A DNA stretch of 64,000 nucleotides. Origin: Turritopsis dohrnii (Eukaryota > Cnidaria > Hydrozoa > Anthoathecata > Oceaniidae). The position numbers and the translations under genes are program-made. How positions within the stretch are numbered: the first letter of the stretch is position 1; every line of letters starts with the position of its first letter. The DNA is taken from assembly GCA_027922465.2 (NCBI GenBank), contig BQMF02000747.1, positions 62,001 through 126,000 on the forward strand, written 5' to 3'. A model generated the notes under the pieces. It was given only the letters and a program-made list of their open reading frames with translations. It searched no databases and was not told where the DNA came from. This document shows, piece after piece, positions 1 through 11,600 of the stretch.

Positions 1-2
1 AC

Positions 3-1348
3 TATGGTGGCCGAGAACTGCCACGCAAAAAAACTGGCATATTTTGTATTTGTTACATAAGTGCTTTTGTTTTGCGTTCGATTCTTCTTATAATTCATTT
101 GAAATCCATTTTTTTCAAACTGAAAAGAAAAAAAAAGTTAAAATACTTTCGAAGTTAAATTCAATTTAATTTCAGTTAGCATTTAAATTCAATTTCATTT
201 CAATTTAAAATAGTCTAGAGGTCATAAGGTAGGATGACAAACAACTTGAATGATCACGTGCTTATAATCTACCACATACATTGGCCGTTGTGGATTTATG
301 AAAAAGTGTGGCGCGGGTTGACTCGTTGCTTTGTGTACAGATCGAAACGCTCCATGAGCAAAGGGTTCCTTTTCAATGAAGTAACTTTCAACATTTGGTT
401 GGCTCCAGGCCATAGATGATAAATCAAAATCTGACACTTCAATGTGTTGAGGTGGTTCTAAAGTTTTTGAAACAAGTTTACCTAAAAGTAACATTGATGA
501 TACTGACAGGCTCTGAGGTGGGGGCTTCGAGTTTTTACGACGATCGTTACCACCGTCTCTTCTCATGCTGCTGTTGTTGGAACTATCAGGTTGTGTTTCT
601 TTAAGTGGCAATGATTTTGCACATGAAGTATTAGGTTTTTTAAAGCATGGAGAGTTCTTCATCAATTTGCTCCAAACATGCGAGTCATCATCTCTTGACT
701 AAATGAAACGTATGTGAATTCTTTTAAAGTTTGGTATATGTGATAATTTGGAACACGAGGGACCATTTTGAGAAGCTAATATATCGCATACCATACCATC
801 TAATTGAAGTGTACCAGAGAAATGCCTGTTGCAAGCCTCTTTAATGTTATTGACTGATATCTCGTCATAGGGATAAGGCACAAATTCTTGTGGTCCCAGC
901 CTCTCATACTTCATTGCCTTGCCAGATGCCTCACTGGAAAGGCTCTGAATTATCATTTCTTTCTCACTGAGAATACTAGATCCAACAGCATTAGCTTCTG
1001 CCTTCCGATCAGTGTCTTTGTTGATTCTCTTTTGCTTCATTTTAAGGGCAAATTTGTCCCACTTTGCAGCATCTTCATTCGTTCTTTTCGCGGTCATGCT
1101 TCCTTCTTTTCTCAACGGTTGATTCCACTTATGGTACTTAGTTCAAAACGAAATGATTTCAAAACAAAACTAATTTAAATGGCAAAAACGATATAATTCA
1201 CTTAAAAGTTGAATTAAATGCAAAAAAGAATCAAATTAATTCAATTTTTATTTGAAATTGAAACATATTTTTTTCAAAAAAGAACGTTAAAAGAAAATAA
1301 ATCGTTTTTCACATGCTTTTTTTTGCGTGGCAGTTCTCGGCCACCATA
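3..1348. mobile_element. TIR element, about 1.35 kb, with captured coding region
   Basis: Seen: the left end begins TATGGTGGCCGAGAACTGCC at position 3 and continues ACGCAAAAAA. The exact reverse complement ends at 1348, so the terminal inverted repeats match over about 30 bp. If the outer TA is the target duplication, as in Tc1/mariner-like elements, the element itself is 5-1346. AT-rich stretches with AATTTAAATTC-type motifs lie just inside both ends. No transposase is visible; the interior is a broken alpha-kinase-like reading frame on the minus strand. Inference: a non-autonomous DNA transposon that picked up host sequence. The superfamily is not assigned. Confidence 0.75.
222..1097 (-). 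pseudogene. Truncated alpha-kinase-type protein, split by one in-frame stop
   Basis: Reading starts at the ATG at 1097 and runs to a TAG at 699-701. The same frame continues without a break to a TGA at 222-224, giving about 290 codons in total. The first half is charged (a DAAKWDKFALKMKQKR region, then SEKEMIIQSL and GPQEFVPYPYDEI) and ends in IHIRFI. The second half has a low-complexity linker and then EKEPFAHGAFRSVHKATS, which resembles the N-lobe glycine loop (PFA.GAFR.A) of alpha-kinases of the MHCK/vWKA type. Similarity stops about 20 residues later, so the rest of the kinase domain, including its catalytic and zinc-binding part, is missing. It lies wholly inside the TIR element. Inference: a captured 5' gene fragment, no longer a working kinase. 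The single TAG could be a nonsense mutation or, less likely, a recoded stop. Confidence 0.55.
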
Positions 1349-2497
1349 AACTAATTCAACAACTTCTTCCAATGTTTAACATTTTAATGGAAACATTTAT
1401 CTGGCCATTTAGTTTAGCTAACAGCCTGACGTCTGGTGAGCATATTAGGGAAGCCGTCGCCGGAGAACGACTGTGTAGTTATCAGTTATGTAGTTATCTT
1501 GCACTTATCGTGTAGTCATCAGCGTATGAGCTTGCACTTATTGATTACGAGTTACGTTACAGAAGTACAGTCGTCATCCATTCAAGTACACGATGCAGTC
1601 GTCATCCATTCACTCTTCTAAAATAAATATCGACTTTTTTTTGTACGCATGATATTGAGTATCGCAAACACTGTTTCCGCCGCATACAAGCCTAAGGGCT
1701 AAAAAGCGGATTTATTTTCCCTAAATGTGACCAAAATCAGGGGAATAGAGCACACGATTTATTCCATATCCAAAAGTTATTATATCTCAGAGAACTGATT
1801 GGAGTGGGCAGGTGAACAAATATATCCCCTATGAAGTGCATGCACATCAATAAAAATACAGTCCACGATACACAGATGGCATAAAACTGAAAAATTTTTG
1901 TAACGCTTATTCTTCAATTCCAATTTCGCACAAAACTCCGAGTACTGAAAAACAATTCTTACCACTGACTCTCAATTTCAAACCTTACTCAGTACTACAG
2001 TTTCACAACCTTATTTGTCAATTAAAAGTTAAAAGTCCAGGAAAAGAAATGCAATTAGTTTAACAGAGTAGTTTTAGAACGTTTCATGCAACCCAAGCAT
2101 ACTCAAAGTACTCAATAAATTATTGCTGTTGTTTTTTCCTTACATTTGTTTCTCAATGTGACTTTTCCTTCACGTTCCTTTAATTCATTTCTGTGGCAAA
2201 AACTCATTTGCTTTGCAAAATGTTGAGAGACATATTGATGTATGGAGTTATTGATGTTCGGAACACTCAATACCAATAGCCGAGATTAATAATTGGGACA
2301 GAACCTATGTGTCGTTTGAAGTTTCCGTTAGCCCCAGACATATAAGGACATGCATACATAATTATTAAGTTTCTTTGAGCCCCTATATATAATAAGGATA
2401 CACATACAAAATTATTTATTCTCACTTCCAGATAACGATCTTATATTGGACCGATAACAGAGAGCAAAATAACAAATCTTTGAAGGTACTGAATGAG
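1349..2497. other. Intergenic or 3' flank, no gene seen
   Basis: No coding exon is recognisable. A short direct repeat (CAGTCGTCATCCATTCA, two copies near 1569-1612) is present. On the minus strand an AATAAA occurs at 2420-2415, 78 nt beyond the readthrough stop of receptor copy A, so 2400-2497 may be that gene's 3' UTR. Confidence 0.4.
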
Positions 2498-2511
2498 TCA
2501 AAACATCTTAC

Positions 2512-2673
2512 CATCGTCAACCAACATAATGGTATCTCCATCATCGTATAACACCTTATTTGTTGCATTAGATCTTTTACGAATACATCTTAAGTACATC
2601 ACTACAATAGCTATTACCACTGTCAAAACAATAAATGGTATAGTAACACCTAAAATCAAACCAAGACCAACGC
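2512..2673 (-). CDS. Copy A exon 8: transmembrane exon
   Basis: The acceptor TTTTTAG is followed by a glycine-rich entry and a hydrophobic span (ILGVTIPFIVLTVVIAIVVM), then LRCIRKRSNAT and an acidic tail DDGDTIMLVDD. The exon ends GATG before GTAAGATG. If unspliced, the frame adds GKMF and stops at 2498. Identical length (162 nt) to copy B. Confidence 0.8.
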
Positions 2674-5600
2674 CTAAAAATAAAACAAAACTGTAATCCG
2701 AAATATATTGTTATAATATTAAATATTCATTGTTGGTCACCCTTAATTGAACAAAACTGTAATCAAAACACTTTTTTCGTTTATTCAAATCCAATTGGTG
2801 AAAGCAGAAATGTTATATTGTTCTTAAAGAAATCGTCACTTTTATTTTAGGTTTCAATGTGATTTTTATGGCCATGTTATTTTGGGAACTATCCAGTAAA
2901 AAGTAAATACTGTGGCTGAACACAATTTTTATGCACCTTTCCATTGTAGCTTATTTGAAAATCGAAATCAAACACACAGAATTTCGTTTAGTTACAGGTC
3001 ATGCGTTCTTTTGTAAAGAAAAAATTGCATTGCTTGTGACAAACCAGACGATCAATCAAACTTTATCTGAAAAGGGATTCATTAGTTGCCAGTTTGAGAA
3101 GGTTTTTAATCTCAACCTTATTAATACGGCATAAGTCGTTGACAAGGTATCTGGTATTATTAGGTTGAATTTAAAAAGACTTTCTCTGATTATATATTTG
3201 AGATTTTGCAAATCTTCATTAGCCTTATGGTTTCATTCTCAACCCTTTAATTTTTTCGGAAATGTTACTCGAATTTAAATTCAATTTTAAAACAAAAGCG
3301 ACGTTTCAAAAATAAATCCCGACAAAACAGACCATTACAGGTGCTATATCAATTTTTAGTGTTTTTATGATGTTGGGCCAAGATAAAATTAAGATAAATT
3401 ATGATAAAATTATGTTAGTCTTACCCGATTCATTTGTTTTTTTTCTTGTGATGTGAGATGGAGTAGTTTTGTTTACATTGTCTTCAACATCTTTAACATC
3501 TTTATTGTTTGGCCAATACATTAATGAAGTTTCGAAAGGTTTATACTGAAATAACCACGTGCCATCCTCTGTTCTATTTGGATGCACCAGATTGGTCTCT
3601 CCCACAGCATGCATCGTGGGATATATGGACTTACATCTACCTGAATAACAATAACGATTGTCCAGATGCAATTTTAATCATGTCATATCTCAATGATGGC
3701 AGAATATATTTGAACCCACCCCACTATCACTTTTTATTGAGAAAAATGACTAAAAATGAACCAAAGGAACTGCAGATATGTTGTAAGATTAACTTCTGGT
3801 ATCATTCGTATAATGATAATAATGTAGGAAGAGGTTATAGAATTTTGTACTTGTTCCAAGTTTCATAATGTTATGGAAGAAATTTCATAAAAGAAACGAA
3901 CTACAAACAAATGAAAGAATTATACAAGAAACTTACGGATGTGCATCAGTGAACACACGCAAGAACCAATAGTATCTACACAACATAGAAAACATACAAC
4001 ATCATATGTATCATAGTTGAAACCTAACTTATAGTAATGAGACGTGAAAGGTACTCTTTGAAAACACTTTATCACAAAGTCATAAGAGATGGTTACGAAA
4101 TCCTTTAGTATTGAAAGTTTAGATTAATTAGAGTTTTGAAAAAGATAAAGTCTGTTAAGTTTACTAAACGCTAGTTAACCGGCGACCTCAGTGCTAGCGA
4201 TGTGCTATCGGATGCAGTCTAGTGGTGCGCGACAATCTCATGTTTTTGTCGACTTTGCTTTGCCATATCTATTTTGTCACGGGTAGTTTTCAATACCGGC
4301 AGTTCGTCATTATCTCTTCGCCGCTTCCAGTCACGTTTTTAGAAAAGTTTTACTTTGAAGATTGTATGTCGTTTTATCTGCTGATATCTATGGATTTATG
4401 CGATAGTTAGTCGGTGAAGTATTTGTTTACAAAAGTTTGAGTGTTATTATTTGTTTTGGCAGCAGTCGTTCGATTTCATCGTTCATTGTACAAGACTTTG
4501 GACTTACCATGTGGAAGACACGAATCGTCGGCATTTTGTTTTTGTTTTCCTTTCGTTGGTTTTGGTCGTATAAACGAAATTTTAACGTTGCAGTCTTCCA
4601 CAGTTACGGGCAACACCGAGCAGCTTTCCTGGGAGGATTGGCTTTCGTTGCCAAGAGGTGCCAACCGTTGTGCATTCATGATCTCGTGAATCAGGCCCGA
4701 TAGCGATACAAGCCTGATGACGATTGACTTTGTTGAACTCATAAGAGGGTAATGGAATTATTTTGCCAGACAACACCTTAATATAAACAGTAAAAATAGT
4801 GACACTAGGATAATTTTTTCAGCATCAGCTAAATTTATACATGGACTGTTGAGTATCATGGGACTGTGCTTTTTCCTCCTCATCATCATGCTGTGATTGA
4901 CTGTGCTTTTTCCTCCTCATCATCATGCTGTGATTGACTACAGAAAGGATGGTGAGTGCACTTAATTTCGATCATCTACTTCCTGCAGTGCACTCAATTT
5001 TGATCATTTACCATGGTCAGTACATACAACAGACAAACTTCAGAGTTCTGGTGGTGCTGCACCGTCGGGTAAACTAAGGGTTTTCGATTTTTGGTCGTGG
5101 ATGGCTTGGAATATTGCTTTTTTGGGTATAGTTCGGCAGTATCTGGCCACCACCAGCGTTCTGTCACCATTTAATGCACTTTTCCAGGCTTGTGGTCATA
5201 CGATGGAGCAGTTAACGTACACACCAGGTAGCAATTTTCTTGGGTTTCACCAACTCTAGCGGTCACATTCAGTCTATGATGCAGGCAAATATTGCACGAA
5301 TACCCATGCCTAAAGGCGTTTGACCTGCGCAGGGCCCCACTTGTGGCCAGTATGTACTACACCGGTTATAGTGATACGGCGAAACAAGCTTGTCCTGGGA
5401 TGTGTATACCTCATTATGTTGTGCAGTTGTGTCTCCAGTCAATCATTTCTGAGTGCACTTGGCTTACAGGAATATCCGGATCAAGTATTTGTACCCTTGA
5501 TGGTTCATTTGATATGGTCTGCCATAAGTGCTGCAGCTAGGCAGGAATTGATCGTTGTCTCGTGAATATCTCGTACCTGGTCGCCATATCATAACTAGAT

Positions 5601-8600
5601 AGGTCATAAGGATCATACCATAGACCTCGTTTGTATCCATTATGGAACATTAATCATTTCTTTTTCACTTCACTTGTGTTCGTTTGTCCTGCTCAGTAGG
5701 GTCGGTTGGATCACTAGTTAGGACTCGACGGAGCCGCAGGCAAATCGCAATATGCGAGGCGAGTCTGGTTTTTGCAAGCTGTTCTGTTGAGGACCCAGGA
5801 TTTTCTACTTAGTTTTTGTAAGTAGACACGGAATTTCTGAGCGTGTTGCTTGACTTCACTGAAACCATTAGTAATATTGACTTACGTATTTCCATATATG
5901 ATTGTTAATTGTTGTAGGAAAGCAAATGTTTGTTTGTGACTCAGCTTCCGTATAAGAGGTATTTAATAAGCCATAGTTGCAGGAGGGTTTGCAACACCAT
6001 GAAAGATGTTGAGGCCCACGTAAGTGACAAATGGTTGCCATACTTTCCCACACAGAGCGATGGTCCTTGTACGACAAATATCTGAACAAGGGAGGTGATA
6101 GAGGAAGACCAGTAGCAATTATACAGTTGATGACGTTTGCGAACCAATATGTCTTTGATAATTGCAAGTCTATTCTTAACGATATTCTTACAAATTCTAA
6201 ACCATGATATTCTTATAGAAACAATTCTTATGGGAAAAAAGCGTGTAGCTAGCAATTTCTTGTAGTATTATCGATTTAGCTACCTTGGTGTCTTTCTTCA
6301 GTACTGTTGAATCTGTAAATTCGGCTGATACCCCATCGGATCGTGGAACTATCTGTCGGAGTGGTAGTTACTTAGAGGTTCCAGCATAAAATTCCCAAAA
6401 TGTCATTTATGTCACTAATTAGGTCGTTGTGGTTATTTTCTCTTGTTGAATAGTATATATTTCTATAGCATTTGGCTATGTTTCGGCTGTAGTATGACGA
6501 CTTTTCACGAGTCCTGGTATGACAGGATATGCGAATCCTTCAAGTATTCACATTCTTCACATATTGGGAATAACAAGATGAACACTGATAAGAGTACAGT
6601 GTTTCACTATTATATTGCACATATTACTTACAGTAAGATATGAATTAATAATATTATACTCATTATCTTCATCTCTGATAACGCAGTCGTCACTTACTAG
6701 CATTCGTACCTATTTCACCACCGGCTTTCAGTTATATTCAGTTCAGACCTCCTTGCCTACGGCTTCTTCTGGTAAGAATTTTCCTACACACTATGGGGTA
6801 TCAGAGGAGTTCAGTTCTCAAGTTCATTACTAACCCGATCATACTTATTGGGGTATGACATTTGGTTTGACACATCTCAGTTGATTATTCATCTGTATGT
6901 TTCTAGGATGGATCCCTTACAAGTCAGTTCCATCATTGGGGTTGGGGCCAGCCACTGATAATCTTGTTTATCCAGTTGGTTGCACTTTGGATTTCTTTGG
7001 GTTTCTATCTATCATCTTTTACCAGTGTTGCTTGTGTTTGTCAGGCGATTCTGTCTCGGTCTGTCTAGTGCAGGACTGCTGTTAGCTACTCGAATTTAGC
7101 AGCTTCAGCCAATTTGTCTTTGCTGTCCTAGTTGACGGTTTGCGTCAGGTTCAGTTTAGATATTACGCACCTCCGGATATCCCTCAACCGCCAAAAAATT
7201 GTCTTTTTATTGCGCTGACGCCCCTAGCCGGTTAACAAGTAATTTATTGAATATTCATTTTAAAAATATTGTAGCAATAGATGCATACTTCGATATTCAG
7301 AATGAGCATTTTGGTTCTTCATCAACACAGAGGATAATTTAAAAATCAAGGATACGGTATACGTTATATACATCAAACAAATAATTTTTTTTCAGCAATT
7401 TAAAGAGGCATTGGCCAGGCTTAAAAACAATAGAGTTTAAGTTACTCTCGATTATTCAAATACTTATACAGATTTACTTATTAAAAAACAGACTTATCGA
7501 GGAGAAGAAAATAAACTTCGAGCAAGAAGATCGAAAATTTTCATTGGTGATAGAATTATTTTTTCAATGATTTCTGACCTCTCCTCGGAACATCTATGTA
7601 CCAACATATCAATGGGAATATCTGTCATTATAAAGATATACATGGATATATCTACCACACTCTTGTAGCGACATTCACGTAATGGATTTTTCGAAGCAAA
7701 AATTTGACTTTTTGTTGCAATTTTTATCTTGATTTTTGTAATGTCTGTTATTTTTATTATTTAAAATGTAAAAGAAAATCGATTTGCTTTCTGACAATCA
7801 CAGAAAAACATTTCCTAGAGAATAAGATTTTTTAATAACTGGCATGACTTCAAGTGAATGCTCTACAACTTTTGAGTCTACTTTTCATATTTGCACACCG
7901 TAGCTGGAAAAACCTTTTTTCCCTAAATCTATTAATGGGAGAAAACCATGACTTCTATCATAGCTTAAGCAATACTCTAAGCTTTGCTATTACCCAAGCC
8001 TTTTGCTTATCTTTCGTTTTTCTTGAAAATAGATTTTGTAAAAGTTTAAAAGAGAAGCCTTTTCAACTTGGGCCAAGATAGAAAACGAACTAAGTTCAAA
8101 CATTTGACACTGTATGTGGAAACAATTTGTTTTCAAATTTGTTTTTCTCTTCTTAATTTTCATTAACTTCCAATTTCCAATATGGTCATCAAAAATCGAA
8201 GTGTAATCCTTGTGTAAAATATTATTTCTCTCTTCATATTGAATCATATGTCACAAGATACTTATGTAGGTGTATTTCTGTTACTTAAAGCCATTTGTTT
8301 CTATTATTTAATTATTAGATTTTCTCACTTCACACAGTTCAATAAACGATGTTTAAAGCGATTCCGAACTTCGCGCCATATCTGTTTTGATTTTGAATGT
8401 TTTGATCACGCGAGAATAATATTTATATTTTAAGCCGGTCAATGCCTCTTTACAAAGTCTAACCTTTTCAGTGGTAAAGCGGGTTTTGGGATTTTTTACA
8501 GGGAAAGCAGTTTATTTCCAAATAAAAGTTTTTCTCATTAAATAATGGTGACTTCCCTCGATTGAACTTTAACGCATTTAGTGTAAACACGAGTTACAGT

Positions 8601-11600
8601 GCAACTTTTAATAGTCACCAAGTCTAGGGACAAACTCGAAGTGGCCGTTGATTGGAGGTGGTCGCTAAGAAGAGGTTTTTTTCTAAAAATAAGAACAGTC
8701 ATCAAAGTTGCTTATACCCTCCTCTTGACACTGACACTCCTTATAGCTACTGTTACCATTTATATAGCGATTTTGCAGAACTTGAACAGAAACGATGGAA
8801 ATGGGAATGTGGGAATAGTAAAACGATTTCTTTAATGTCAAAACGTCTCTCACAAATACTATTGATGTTCCAAACATAAAAACCAGTTTATTAATGTGAG
8901 GATCAGATCAATACTGACTTGTTTCTCTCACTCTCTCTCTCTCTATATATATACGGGTAAAATTGATGAAAGTAAACCAAAACTCTTTTTGCATGAATTT
9001 ATTCGATTATATACATTTAAAAATTACACAGAAGGCCTTTCATTTATTTTCGTCAGCTGTGTAATGTTTCTTGTACAAGAATGTTTGGCTGTAATTTTGC
9101 CTAGACGGAAGAAGTGGTTGTTGTGGAGAGGTGGTCGCTATTAGAGGTTGCAATGCATTTAAAATTGATTACTCTTTTGTGCATGCATTTTGAGTTTTTT
9201 TGTTAAGTTGATAATCTTCATCATGACCACGTTGAAGTTGTGATCTTTTGCAAAATTTTTAAAAGGCTTTTTCTCACTTCGTTTTTAGTGAAGTTCCTTT
9301 TGAATCTGTTACAAAACTGAAAAAGCTCTACCAAGGAGATTGCCCCATGTTCAAGTATAAAGATTTTTCTAAAAACAGTTTTATTTTGTTTTTCCGAAAA
9401 GTGAACTATTAGTTATTAGGAAATAAAGTTAAAGTTTGGACGGGAAAAATTCACTATAATTCACAATAAAAAACCCGTTTACTCACATCTTTTGCGATTC
9501 TATCAAGAGCAGAATGAGCACTGGAAACTGAGAAGTTTTGTAAAAGAAGTCGCTTTTCCGAAGACGGGTGTAAATTTTCCAAGCCTGCTAAATTTTTACT
9601 AGTTCAAAATTTTTAAATAACATTAATACCAATTGATAGCTTATGAAAAATGCTTCCCACAAGTTAGCAAACATGTATTTTTTCTCGGCATAAAAAAACC
9701 GAATTTGTAATAATTACACTCATAACGTATACCGTATCCTCAAAGAGACCAATGGTCAAACATACAAATCTGCTTCACAAAATAATTTGCAAAAACTAAA
9801 CGGAAACTTCGGGCATATTAAAAATCAGTAAAATCGATCTTACTATTCAACACTCCTTTAAATTACAGGCTATGTAAGGTTGGTTACCTTTTGTACCAAA
9901 ATGATATACTTGAAAAGGGGAAGTGACATCCAATGGAATCGACTGAAAAGACAAACAAATTCAATCCATAACTTCAACAAAAGAAAATGAAAGACAAAAT
10001 ATTGATTGAGAATCATGTACTACTACAGCAGTTTAACTTCCTTTTGTAAAAAGTAAAATGTTTTTGCAGCGATTTATAAACAAACACCTTATGGCTCAGA
10101 TTGTGACAGTTATCTATATTTCCAGTGACTGGAAGTGACTGATGATCGAAAATGAAATGCCACTGCTTAAGCCCATTTGACATACCAACTTAATTACAAA
10201 GCTGACTACAAAAACACAAGAACCATAGTGAAAGCAACAGTAAAAATGAAACATACAAGATTCAAAAAAAATTTTAAAAATACACCTACCTGATTATACG
10301 TTGGCAAAGAAAGGTTTTTGCGAAAGATTGGAATGGATGAAATGGGTAATCCATGAAGTGGGTTTGGAGAAATCAGAAATGTTGGTTGCCATGCTAAACA
10401 TAATTTTCTGCTTCTGGCTATGTACTTTTGGTATCTTTGAAACCTTGGGCCGCTATCTGTAGATTGAAAGACAAAATGATGATGTCATATAATACATCTT
10501 ATGATAAAGAGAAATTGCCGCAAAAGTTGCCAGCACAACATATGCTAATATTTCCTTATTTGAATGTATTTACAAAAACTAATATGCAAATTTGAGCTCT
10601 GTAAAGAAGATGACTACAAGTTAATACCTTCTGCATAATCAGGAGTTACCCACTTGAATGTTCTGGTGGCACGAGCTGAGAATGCAAAAACATCTATTTC
10701 AACTACAAGATAGGCGTAATAGCCATCGACAAGATTCAACTCAGCTGCCGCAATCAAACACTCTTTGATGACACGGACACTTGCCAAAAATAAGATAACT
10801 ATAAAGAACATGAACGCGAAATAGATACAAACATTAATGGCATCAATACCTTCTGCCATTAAAGGAGAAAACTAACATCAATTGTAATTAGAATGACGTG
10901 ATGTTGGGAATACGAATATTTACATTGACGTCAATAATGAACATCAAGCAGCTTTACCATGGTATCACATGAAAAGTACACGTCACTTAAGATATCCATT
11001 TAAAAACGTCACTTAACATATCCATTTAAAAACGTCACTTAAAGATATCCATTTAAAAACGTCACTTAAGATATCCATTTAAAAACGTCACTTAAAGATA
11101 ATGAACTATCATAAGTTCGAGAAGAAAGTGTGTCACCAGTTTTCTTGCGAGATAATCTCCACGAGAGAGCCAATCACTTTTTTACTTTGTATAAACACTT
11201 TTTTAATAATAAACAACTGCTCCCAGACCAATTCTCAATTGTTCTATTTCTACTGACACCTGCATAGTGCACCCCTAAGCTCTTATGATGCTAAGATAGA
11301 GAAAACTTATGATGGCAGTTACAACACCTTTTCATAAATTCATAAGTTAATATCGGCACTTAAATTTCATGAGATGTAAAGACAAGAAGTCATGCAAAGA
11401 TAAAGAAAACAAACGTGTGGCACAAACAGTATAGAAGAGGAAACATGTGGCACAAATGGTATAGCAGCTACCTTACCTTAACATGGATTATTACTTAAAG
11501 AGTTTATTGACGGATGAAATACAATAGAATGCACAGCGGTTTAACTTTTAACTCGATTACTATTCTTAAAACCCATGATCAATTAAAATTCTAAATTGGT

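Noticed and set aside
2493..2696. Plus-strand 67-codon frame
   Set aside because: It is the antisense of the receptor membrane exon, which has splice sites and a paralogue on the minus strand.
3509..3868. Plus-strand 119-codon frame
   Set aside because: Antisense of exon 7 of copy A and its intron; the minus-strand reading is conserved in copy B.
4437..4742. Overlapping 80-90 codon frames on both strands inside the TTAA-flanked insert
   Set aside because: Similar length in three frames shows lower stop density from base composition, not coding; no domain seen.
10614..10859. Minus-strand frame starting MAEGIDAINVC taken as a separate small membrane protein
   Set aside because: The N-terminal hydrophobic part is the polypyrimidine intron end; the real exon starts at 10798, where the phase matches exon 2.
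10979..11100. Regularly spaced short repeats resembling a CRISPR array
   Set aside because: The repeats are directly adjacent with no unique spacers, the genome is eukaryotic, and the pattern is a minisatellite.
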